Assembly: GCF_004795855.1 (NCBI RefSeq)
Contig: NZ_CP039252.1
Span: 2,604,001 to 2,668,000 of the forward strand
DNA length: 64,000 bases
From: Hydrogenophaga sp. PAMC20947
GTDB taxonomy: Bacteria; Pseudomonadota; Gammaproteobacteria; Burkholderiales; Burkholderiaceae_C
Direction: 5' to 3'
The notes below the pieces were generated by a model. It saw nothing but the letters and a program-made list of their open reading frames with translations. It was not told where the DNA came from and searched no databases. Positions 25,101 through 37,100 of the stretch are shown piece by piece (the stretch's first letter is position 1; the number at the start of each line of letters is the position of its first letter). The position numbers and the translations under genes are program-made.

Positions 25101-28100
25101 GATCGTCAAAGTGGCTTCGTCGGTGGCGTTGCCATCGGTCAGCGTGTAGGTTGCAACGGGCACCGAGCCCGAAAAACCCGCCAATGGCGTAAAGGTGTAG
25201 CTGCCGTTGGTGTTGATCACCAAGGTGCCAACACCGGCAATGGTGGCCGTCTGGCCATGCGTGAAGGTTTCCGGTGTTGCGTCACCATCGGTATCAATGG
25301 TGAAGCCAGCCACCGTCAGGGTGTCCCCCTCGACATCGCTGTCAAGGCCATTACCCGTGTTGACCGTGATCACATTTCCAGTCACGGGGACGCCTTGCAC
25401 CGTGGTCCTCACATCGTCTGTTGCCACTGGCGCGTCGTTCACCCCGTTGATGGTCACTATGATGGTGGCCGTGTCGGTACCACCTTCGCCGTCACTGATC
25501 GCATAGACCAGTGTGGTCGTGGCGGTCTCGCCCACGGCCAGGCTCTCAAACGCACCGTTGGGATCGAACGTGATCACACCCGCCGCGTTGATGCTGAACA
25601 CACCACCGTTGCTGCCGGCCACACCGCTCTGTGGCGTCACCGTCAAGGTGTCACCGTCCGGATCACTGTCTGTGCCGGCACCGGTGTTGTCGGTCAACGC
25701 GTTGCCGATCACCGCGGCCGTGGCGTCTTCGCTCACCGCGTAGTCGTTGTCCAGCGCATCGGGCGCTGGGTTGCCCACCGTGTAGCTGAAGGTGTCCGTG
25801 GTCGTCCCACCTTTGCCGTCGGCGGCCGTCACCGTCACGCTGTACACACCCGGGTTGTTCACCGGATCCACGCCGCCCTGGCTGGCCGAGTTGTCCAGCA
25901 CACCACTGATCACACCCGTGTTCGGGTTCAGCGTCAGGCCTGCGGGCAGGCTCGCTGCCGTGTAGGTCAGCACATCTGTGCTGTCCGGGTCGGTGAACGC
26001 TCCGGTCACATTGATCGGCGTGATGGCCACGGCATCCGTGCCCACCTGATTGGGAATCTCCGAACCAGGCACCACTTCAGGCGCGTCGTTCACACCGTTG
26101 ATGGTCACCGTGATGGTGGCCGTATCGGTACCACCTTCGCCGTCGCTGATCGCATAGACCAGTGTGGTCGTGGCGGTCTCGCCCGCGGCCAGGCTCTCAA
26201 ACGCACCGTTGGGATCGAACGTGATCACACCCGCCGCGTTGATGCTGAACACACCACCGTTGCTGCCGGCCACACCGCTCTGTGGCGTCACCGTCAAGGC
26301 GTCACCGTCCGGATCACTGTCTGTGCCGTCACCGGTGTTGTCGGTCAACGCGTTGCCGATCACCGCGGCCGTGGCGTCTTCGCTCACCGCGTAATCGTTG
26401 TCCAGCGCATCGGGCGCTGGGTTGCCCACCGTGTAGCTGAAGGTGTCCGTGGTCGTCCCACCTTTGCCGTCCGCGGCCGTCACCGTCACGCTGTACACAC
26501 CCGGGCTGTTCACCGGATCCACGCCGCCCTGGCTGGCCGAGTTGTCCAGCACACCACTGATCACACCCGTGTTCGGGTTCAGCGTCAGGCCTGCGGGCAG
26601 GCCCGCTGCCGTGTAGGTCAGCACATCTGTGCTGTCCGGGTCGGTGAACGCTCCGGTCACATTGATCGGCGTGATGGCCACGGCATCCGTGCCCACCTGA
26701 TTGGGAATCTCCGAACCAGGCACCACTTCAGGCGCGTCGTTCACCCCGTTGATGGTCACCGTGATGGTGGCCGTGTCGGTGCCACCAAAGCCGTCATTGA
26801 TCTGATAGACCAGCGTGGTCGTGGCGGTCTCGCCCACGGCCAGGCTCTCAAACGCACCGTTGGGATCGAACGTGATCACACCCGCCGCGTTGATGCTGAA
26901 CACACCGCCGTTGCTGCCGGCCACACCGCTCTGTGGCGTCACCGTCAAGGTCTGCCCAACATCGGGATCGCTGTCCACTCCGTCACCGGTGTTGTCGGTC
27001 AACGCGTTGCCGATCACCGCAGCCGTGGCGTCTTCGCCCACCGCGTAGTCGTTGTCCAGCGCATCAGGCAGTTCGTTGGCACCCGTCACGGTCACCGTGA
27101 TGGTGGCTGTGTCGGTACCGCCTTCGCCGTCGCTGATCGCATAGACCAGCGTCGTGTCCCGGGTGTCACCTGGGTTGAGATCTGCAAATGCACCGTTGGG
27201 GTCGAACGTGATGTCGCCGTTGGCCGCAATGCTGAACACACCGCCGTTGCTGCCAGCCACACCGCTCTGTGGCGTCACCGTCAAGGTGTCACCGTCCGGA
27301 TCGCTGTCAACACCGGCTCCGGTGTTGTCGGTCAACGCGTTGCCGATCACGGCGGATGCATCGTCGCGTCCAACCGTGTAGTCGTTGTCCAGCGCATCGG
27401 GCGCTGGGTTGCCCACCGTGTAGCTGAAGGTGTCCGTGGTCGTCCCACCTTTGCCGTCAGCGGCCGTCACCGTCACGCTGTACACACCCGGGTTGTTCAC
27501 CGGATCCACACCGCCCTGGCTGGCCGAGTTGTCCAGCACACCACTGATCACACCCGTGTTCGGGTTCAGCGTCAGGCCTGCGGGCAGGCCCGCTGCCGTG
27601 TAGGTCAGCACATCTGTGCTGTCCGGGTCGGTGAACGCTCCGGTCACATTGATCGGCGTGATGGCCACGGCATCCGTGCCCACCTGATTGGGAATCTCCG
27701 AACCAGGCACCACTTCAGGCGCGTCGTTCACACCGTTGATGGTCACCGTGATGGTGGCCGTGTCGGTACCACCTTCGCCGTCACTGATCGCATAGACCAG
27801 TGTGGTCGTGGCGGTCTCGCCCACGGCCAGGCTCTCAAACGCACCGTTGGGGTCGAACGTGATCACACCCGCCGCGTTGATGCTGAACACACCGCCGTTG
27901 CTGCCAGCCACACCGCTCTGTGGCGTCACCGTCAAGGTGTCACCGTCCGGATCACTGTCTGTGCCGGCACCGGTGTTGTCGGTCAACGCGTTGCCGATCA
28001 CCGCGGCCGTGGCGTCTTCGCTCACCGCGTAGTCGTTGTCCAGCGCATCGGGCGCTGGGTTGCCCACCGTGTAGCTGAAGGTGTCCGTGGTCGTCCCACC

Positions 28101-31100
28101 TTTGCCGTCGGCGGCCGTCACCGTCACGCTGTACACACCCGGGTTGTTCACCGGATCCACGCCGCCCTGGCTGGCCGAGTTGTCCAGCACACCACTGATC
28201 ACACCCGTGTTCGGGTTCAGCGTCAGGCCTGCGGGCAGGCCCGCTGCCGTGTAGGTCAGCACATCTGTGCTGTCCGGGTCGGTGAACGCTCCGGTCACAT
28301 TGATCGGCGTGATGGCCACGGCATCCGTGCCCACCTGATTGGGAATCTCCGAACCAGGCACCACTTCAGGCGCGTCGTTCACACCGTTGATGGTCACCGT
28401 GATGGTGGCCGTATCGGTACCACCTTCGCCGTCGCTGATCGCATAGACCAGTGTGGTCGTGGCGGTCTCGCCCGCGGCCAGGCTCTCAAACGCACCGTTG
28501 GGATCGAACGTGATCACACCCGCCGCGTTGATGCTGAACACACCACCGTTGCTGCCGGCCACACCGCTCTGTGGCGTCACCGTCAAGGCGTCACCGTCCG
28601 GATCACTGTCTGTGCCGTCACCGGTGTTGTCGGTCAACGCGTTGCCGATCACCGCGGCCGTGGCGTCTTCGCTCACCGCGTAATCGTTGTCCAGCGCATC
28701 GGGCGCTGGGTTGCCCACCGTGTAGCTGAAGGTGTCCGTGGTCGTCCCACCTTTGCCGTCCGCGGCCGTCACCGTCACGCTGTACACACCCGGGCTGTTC
28801 ACCGGATCCACGCCGCCCTGGCTGGCCGAGTTGTCCAGCACACCACTGATCACACCCGTGTTCGGGTTCAGCGTCAGGCCTGCGGGCAGGCCCGCTGCCG
28901 TGTAGGTCAGCACATCTGTGCTGTCCGGGTCGGTGAACGCTCCGGTCACATTGATCGGCGTGATGGCCACGGCATCCGTGCCCACCTGATTGGGAATCTC
29001 CGAACCAGGCACCACTTCAGGCGCGTCGTTCACCCCGTTGATGGTCACCGTGATGGTGGCCGTGTCGGTGCCACCAAAGCCGTCATTGATCTGATAGACC
29101 AGCGTGGTCGTGGCGGTCTCGCCCACGGCCAGGCTCTCAAACGCACCGTTGGGATCGAACGTGATCACACCCGCCGCGTTGATGCTGAACACACCGCCGT
29201 TGCTGCCGGCCACACCGCTCTGTGGCGTCACCGTCAAGGTCTGCCCAACATCGGGATCGCTGTCCACTCCGTCACCGGTGTTGTCGGTCAACGCGTTGCC
29301 GATCACCGCAGCCGTGGCGTCTTCGCCCACCGCGTAGTCGTTGTCCAGCGCATCAGGCAGTTCGTTGGCACCCGTCACGGTCACCGTGATGGTGGCTGTG
29401 TCGGTACCGCCTTCGCCGTCGCTGATCGCATAGACCAGCGTCGTGTCCCGGGTGTCACCTGGGTTGAGATCTGCAAATGCACCGTTGGGGTCGAACGTGA
29501 TGTCGCCGTTGGCCGCAATGCTGAACACACCGCCGTTGCTGCCAGCCACACCGCTCTGTGGCGTCACCGTCAAGGTGTCACCGTCCGGATCGCTGTCAAC
29601 ACCGGCTCCGGTGTTGTCGGTCAACGCGTTGCCGATCACGGCGGATGCATCGTCGCGTCCAACCGTGTAGTCGTTGTCCAGCGCATCGGGCGCTGGGTTG
29701 CCCACCGTGTAGCTGAAGGTGTCCGTGGTCGTCCCACCTTTGCCGTCAGCGGCCGTCACCGTCACGCTGTACACACCCGGGTTGTTCACCGGATCCACAC
29801 CGCCCTGGCTGGCCGAGTTGTCCAGCACACCACTGATCACACCCGTGTTCGGGTTCAGCGTCAGGCCTGCGGGCAGGCCCGCTGCCGTGTAGGTCAGCAC
29901 ATCTGTGCTGTCCGGGTCGGTGAACGCTCCGGTCACATTGATCGGCGTGATGGCCACGGCATCCGTGCCCACCTGATTGGGAATCTCCGAACCAGGCACC
30001 ACTTCAGGCGCGTCGTTCACACCGTTGATGGTCACCGTGATGGTGGCCGTGTCGGTACCACCTTCGCCGTCACTGATCGCATAGACCAGTGTGGTCGTGG
30101 CGGTCTCGCCCACGGCCAGGCTCTCAAACGCACCGTTGGGGTCGAACGTGATCACACCCGCCGCGTTGATGCTGAACACACCGCCGTTGCTGCCAGCCAC
30201 ACCGCTCTGTGGCGTCACCGTCAAGGTGTCACCGTCCGGATCACTGTCTGTGCCGGCACCGGTGTTGTCGGTCAACGCGTTGCCGATCACCGCGGCCGTG
30301 GCGTCTTCGCTCACCGCGTAGTCGTTGTCCAGCGCATCGGGCGCTGGGTTGCCCACCGTGTAGCTGAAGGTGTCCGTGGTCGTCCCACCTTTGCCGTCGG
30401 CGGCCGTCACCGTCACGCTGTACACACCCGGGTTGTTCACCGGATCCACGCCGCCCTGGCTGGCCGAGTTGTCCAGCACACCACTGATCACACCCGTGTT
30501 CGGGTTCAGCGTCAGGCCTGCGGGCAGGCCCGCTGCCGTGTAGGTCAGCACATCTGTGCTGTCCGGGTCGGTGAACGCTCCGGTCACATTGATCGGCGTG
30601 ATGGCCACGGCATCCGTGCCCACCTGATTGGGAATCTCCGAACCAGGCACCACTTCAGGCGCGTCGTTCACACCGTTGATGGTCACCGTGATGGTGGCCG
30701 TATCGGTACCACCTTCGCCGTCGCTGATCGCATAGACCAGTGTGGTCGTGGCGGTCTCGCCCGCGGCCAGGCTCTCAAACGCACCGTTGGGATCGAACGT
30801 GATCACACCCGCCGCGTTGATGCTGAACACACCACCGTTGCTGCCGGCCACACCGCTCTGTGGCGTCACCGTCAAGGCGTCACCGTCCGGATCACTGTCT
30901 GTGCCGTCACCGGTGTTGTCGGTCAACGCGTTGCCGATCACCGCGGCCGTGGCGTCTTCGCTCACCGCGTAATCGTTGTCCAGCGCATCGGGCGCTGGGT
31001 TGCCCACCGTGTAGCTGAAGGTGTCCGTGGTCGTCCCACCTTTGCCGTCCGCGGCCGTCACCGTCACGCTGTACACACCCGGGCTGTTCACCGGATCCAC

Positions 31101-34100
31101 GCCGCCCTGGCTGGCCGAGTTGTCCAGCACACCACTGATCACACCCGTGTTCGGGTTCAGCGTCAGGCCTGCGGGCAGGCCCGCTGCCGTGTAGGTCAGC
31201 ACATCTGTGCTGTCCGGGTCGGTGAACGCTCCGGTCACATTGATCGGCGTGATGGCCACGGCATCCGTGCCCACCTGATTGGGAATCTCCGAACCAGGCA
31301 CCACTTCAGGCGCGTCGTTCACCCCGTTGATGGTCACCGTGATGGTGGCCGTGTCGGTGCCACCAAAGCCGTCATTGATCTGATAGACCAGCGTGGTCGT
31401 GGCGGTCTCGCCCACGGCCAGGCTCTCAAACGCACCGTTGGGATCGAACGTGATCACACCCGCCGCGTTGATGCTGAACACACCGCCGTTGCTGCCGGCC
31501 ACACCGCTCTGTGGCGTCACCGTCAAGGTCTGCCCAACATCGGGATCGCTGTCCACTCCGTCACCGGTGTTGTCGGTCAACGCGTTGCCGATCACCGCAG
31601 CCGTGGCGTCTTCGCCCACCGCGTAGTCGTTGTCCAGCGCATCAGGCAGTTCGTTGGCACCCGTCACGGTCACCGTGATGGTGGCTGTGTCGGTACCGCC
31701 TTCGCCGTCGCTGATCGCATAGACCAGCGTCGTGTCCCGGGTGTCACCTGGGTTGAGATCTGCAAATGCACCGTTGGGGTCGAACGTGATGTCGCCGTTG
31801 GCCGCAATGCTGAACACACCGCCGTTGCTGCCAGCCACACCGCTCTGTGGCGTCACCGTCAAGGTGTCACCGTCCGGATCGCTGTCAACACCGGCTCCGG
31901 TGTTGTCGGTCAACGCGTTGCCGATCACGGCGGATGCATCGTCGCGTCCAACCGTGTAGTCGTTGTCCAGCGCATCGGGCGCTGGGTTGCCCACCGTGTA
32001 GCTGAAGGTGTCCGTGGTCGTCCCACCTTTGCCGTCAGCGGCCGTCACCGTCACGCTGTACACACCCGGGTTGTTCACCGGATCCACACCGCCCTGGCTG
32101 GCCGAGTTGTCCAGCACACCACTGATCACACCCGTGTTCGGGTTCAGCGTCAGGCCTGCGGGCAGGCCCGCTGCCGTGTAGGTCAGCACATCTGTGCTGT
32201 CCGGGTCGGTGAACGCTCCGGTCACATTGATCGGCGTGATGGCCACGGCATCCGTGCCCACCTGATTGGGAATCTCCGAACCAGGCACCACTTCAGGCGC
32301 GTCGTTCACACCGTTGATGGTCACCGTGATGGTGGCCGTGTCGGTACCACCTTCGCCGTCACTGATCGCATAGACCAGTGTGGTCGTGGCGGTCTCGCCC
32401 ACGGCCAGGCTCTCAAACGCACCGTTGGGATCGAACGTGATCACACCCGCCGCGTTGATGCTGAACACACCACCGTTGCTGCCGGCCACACCGCTCTGTG
32501 GCGTCACCGTCAAGGCGTCACCGTCCGGATCACTGTCTGTGCCGTCACCGGTGTTGTCGGTCAACGCGTTGCCGATCACCGCGGCCGTGGCGTCTTCGCT
32601 CACCGCGTAGTCGTTGTCCAGCGCATCGGGCGCTGGGTTGCCCACCGTGTAGCTGAAGGTGTCCGTGGTCGTCCCACCTTTGCCGTCCGCGGCCGTCACC
32701 GTCACGCTGTACACACCCGGGTTGTTCACCGGATCCACGCCGCCCTGGCTGGCCGAGTTGTCCAGCACACCACTGATCACACCCGTGTTCGGGTTCAGCG
32801 TCAGGCCTGCGGGCAGGCCCGCTGCCGTGTAGGTCAGCACATCTGTGCTGTCCGGGTCGGTGAACGCTCCGGTCACATTGATCGGCGTGATGGCCACGGC
32901 ATCCGTGCCCACCTGATTGGGAATCTCTGAACCAGGCACCACTTCAGGCGCGTCGTTCACACCGTTGATGGTCACCGTGATGGTGGCCGTATCGGTACCA
33001 CCTTCGCCGTCGCTGATCTCATAGACCAGTGTGGTCGTGGCGGTCTCGCCCGCGGCCAGGCCCTCAAACGCACCGTTGGGATCGAACGTGATCACACCCG
33101 CCGCGTTGATGCTGAACACACCACCGTTGCTGCCGGCCACACCGCTCTGTGGCGTCACCGTCAAGGTCTGCCCAACATCGGGATCGCTGTCCACTCCGTC
33201 ACCGGTGTTGTCGGTCAACGCGTTGCCGATCACCGCAGCCGTGGCGTCTTCGCCCACCGCGTAGTCGTTGTCCAGCGCATCAGGCAGTTCGTTGGCACCC
33301 GTCACGGTCACCGTGATGGTGGCTGTGTCGGTACCGCCTTCACCGTCGCTGATCGCATAGACCAGCGTCGTGTCTCGGGTGTCACCTGGGTTGAGATCTG
33401 CAAATGCACCGTTGGGGTCGAACGTGATGTCGCCGTTGGCCGCAATGCTGAACACACCGCCGTTGCTGCCAGCCACACCGCTCTGTGGCGTCACCGTCAA
33501 GGTGTCACCGTCCGGATCGCTGTCAACACCGGCTCCGGTGTTGTCGGTCAACGCGTTGCCGATCACGGCGGATGCATCGTCGCGTCCAACCGTGTAGTCG
33601 TTGTCCAGCGCATCGGGCGCTGGGTTGCCCACCGTGTAGCTGAAGGTGTCCGTGGTCGTCCCACCTTTGCCGTCAGCGGCCGTCACCGTCACGCTGTACA
33701 CACCCGGGTTGTTCACCGGATCCACGCCGCCCTGGCTGGCCGAGTTGTCCAGCACACCACTGATCACACCCGTGTTCGGGTTCAGCGTCAGGCCTGCGGG
33801 CAGGCCCGCTGCCGTGTAGGTCAGCACATCTGTGCTGTCCGGGTCGGTGAACGCTCCGGTCACATTGATCGGCGTGATGGCCACGGCATCCGTGCCCACC
33901 TGATTGGGAATCTCCGAACCAGGCACCACTTCAGGCGCGTCGTTCACACCGTTGATGGTCACCGTGATGGTGGCCGTGTCGGTACCACCTTCGCCGTCAC
34001 TGATCGCATAGACCAGTGTGGTCGTGGCGGTCTCGCCCGCGGCCAGGTTCTCAAACGCACCGTTGGGATCGAACGTGATCACACCCGCCGCGTTGATGCT

Positions 34101-37100
34101 GAACACACCGCCGTTGCTGCCGGCCACACCGCTCTGTGGCGTCACCGTCAAGGTGTCACCGTCCGGATCGCTGTCCACACCGGCTCCGGTGTTGTCGGTC
34201 AACGCGTTGCCGATCACCGCGGCCGTGGCGTCTTCGCTCACCGCGTAGTCGTTGTCCAGCGCATCGGGCGCTGGGTTGCCCACCGTGTAGCTGAAGGTGT
34301 CCGTGGTCGTCCCACCTTTGCCGTCAGCGGCCGTCACCGTCACGCTGTACACACCCGGGTTGTTCACCGGATCCACACCGCCCTGGCTGGCCGAGTTGTC
34401 CAGCACACCACTGATCACACCCGTGTTCGGGTTCAGCGTCAGGCCTGCGGGCAGGCCCGCTGCCGTGTAGGTCAGCACATCTGTGCTGTCCGGGTCGGTG
34501 AACGCTCCGGTCACATTGATCGGCGTGATGGCCACGGCATCCGTGCCCACCTGATTGGGAATCTCCGAACCAGGCACCACTTCAGGCGCGTCGTTGGTAC
34601 CGGTGATCGTGATCGTCAGCGTGGCATCGGACGTGTCACCGTTTTTGTCGGTCAACCGGTAGGTGTACACCTCGGTCAGTGTGTCGCCGGGGGCGAGTTG
34701 CTGCACCAGCGGGTTGGCGTTGTTCAGCGTGTAGGTGTACGCACCCGTGGTGCCCAGCGCGACCGTGCCGTAACTGCCCGTGGCTGAGCCAACCAGGGTC
34801 GTCACGTTCTGCGCCGCCGTGCCATCACCGTTGGTGTCGGCCGTGCCGTCGGTCTTGACGTTGCCGCTCACCGAGATCGCATCTTCTGCGATCGTGTTCA
34901 CGTTCGCTGTGGCCACCGGCAGATCATTGGTACCGGTGATCGTGATCGTCAGCGTGGCATCGGACGTGTCACCGTTTTTGTCGGTCAACCGGTAGGTGTA
35001 CACCTCGGTCAGTGTGTCGCCGGGGGCGAGTTGCTGCACCAGCGGGTTGGCGTTGTTCAGCGTGTAGGTGTACGCACCCGTGGTGCCCAGCGCGACCGTG
35101 CCGTAACTGCCCGTGGCTGAGCCAACCAGGGTCGTCACGTTCTGCGCCGCCGTGCCGTCACCGTTGGTGTCGGCCGTGCCGTCGGTCTTGACGTTGCCGC
35201 TCACCGAGATCGCATCTTCTGCGATCGTGTTCACGTTCGCTGTGGCCACCGGCAGATCATTGGTACCGGTGATCGTGATCGTCAGCGTGGCATCGGACGT
35301 GTCACCGTTTTTGTCGGTCAACCGGTAGGTGTACACCTCGGTCAGTGTGTCGCCGGGGGCGAGTTGCTGCACCAGCGGGTTGGCGTTGTTCAGCGTGTAG
35401 GTGTACGCACCCGTGGTGCCCAGCGCGACCGTGCCGTAACTGCCCGTGGCTGAGCCAACCAGGGTCGTCACGTTCTGCGCCGCCGTGCCATCACCGTTGG
35501 TGTCGGCCGTGCCGTCGGTCTTGACGTTGCCGCTCACCGAGATCGCATCTTCTGCGATCGTGTTCACGTTCGCTGTGGCCACCGGCAGATCATTGGTACC
35601 GGTGATCGTGATCGTCAGCGTGGCATCGGACGTGTCACCGTTTTTGTCGGTCAACCGGTAGGTGTACACCTCGGTCAGTGTGTCGCCGGGGGCGAGTTGC
35701 TGCACCAGCGGGTTGGCGTTGTTCAGCGTGTAGGTGTACGCACCCGTGGTGCCCAGCGCGACCGTGCCGTAACTGCCCGTGGCTGAGCCAACCAGGGTCG
35801 TCACGTTCTGCGCCGCCGTGCCATCACCGTTGGTGTCGGCCGTGCCGTCGGTCTTGACGTTGCCGCTCACCGAGATCGCATCTTCTGCGATCGTGTTCAC
35901 GTTCGCTGTGGCCACCGGCAGATCATTGGTACCGGTGATCGTGATCGTCAGCGTGGCATCGGACGTGTCACCGTTTTTGTCGGTCAACCGGTAGGTGTAC
36001 ACCTCGGTCAGTGTGTCGCCGGGGGCGAGTTGCTGCACCAGCGGGTTGGCGTTGTTCAGCGTGTAGGTGTACGCACCCGTGGTGCCCAGCGCGACCGTGC
36101 CGTAACTGCCCGTGGCTGAGCCAACCAGGGTCGTCACGTTCTGCGCCGCCGTGCCATCACCGTTGGTGTCGGCCGTGCCGTCGGTCTTGACGTTGCCGCT
36201 CACCGAGATCGCATCTTCTGCGATCGTGTTCACGTTCGCTGTGGCCACCGGCAGATCATTGGTACCGGTGATCGTGATCGTCAGCGTGGCATCGGACGTG
36301 TCACCGTTTTTGTCGGTCAACCGGTAGGTGTACACCTCGGTCAGTGTGTCGCCGGGGGCGAGTTGCTGCACCAGCGGGTTGGCGTTGTTCAGCGTGTAGG
36401 TGTACGCACCCGTGGTGCCCAGCGCGACCGTGCCGTAACTGCCCGTGGCTGAGCCAACCAGGGTCGTCACGTTCTGCGCCGCCGTGCCATCACCGTTGGT
36501 GTCGGCCGTGCCGTCGGTCTTGACGTTGCCGCTCACCGAGATCGCATCTTCTGCGATCGTGTTCACGTTCGCTGTGGCCACCGGCAGATCATTGGTACCG
36601 GTGATCGTGATCGTCAGCGTGGCATCGGACGTGTCACCGTTTTTGTCGGTCAACCGGTAGGTGTACACCTCGGTCAGTGTGTCGCCGGGGGCGAGTTGCT
36701 GCACCAGCGGGTTGGCGTTGTTCAGCGTGTAGGTGTACGCACCCGTGGTGCCCAGCGCGACCGTTCCGTAGCTGCCCGTGGCTGAACCAACCAGGGTCGT
36801 CACGTTCTGCGCCGCCGTGCCGTCACCGTTGGTGTCGGCCGTGCCGTCGGTCTTGACGTTGCCGCTCACCGAGATCGCATCTTCTGCGATCGTGTTCACG
36901 TTCGCTGTGGCCACCGGCAGATCATTGGTACCGGTGATCGTGATCGTCAGCGTGGCATCGGACGTGTCACCGTTTTTGTCGGTCAACCGGTAGGTGTACA
37001 CCTCGGTCAGTGTGTCGCCGGGGGCGAGTTGCTGCACCAGCGGGTTGGCGTTGTTCAGCGTGTAGGTGTACGCACCCGCGGTGCCCAGCGCGACCGTTCC

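Noticed and set aside
25257..32930. A 2557-codon open frame on the plus strand opposite the giant gene
   Set aside because: It is an antisense shadow. The repeats carry no stop in that frame, so one stop-free unit extends the frame through every copy. The translation is a His/Arg/Val-rich sequence unlike any protein family, while the minus-strand frame encodes clear VCBS/Ig-like domains.
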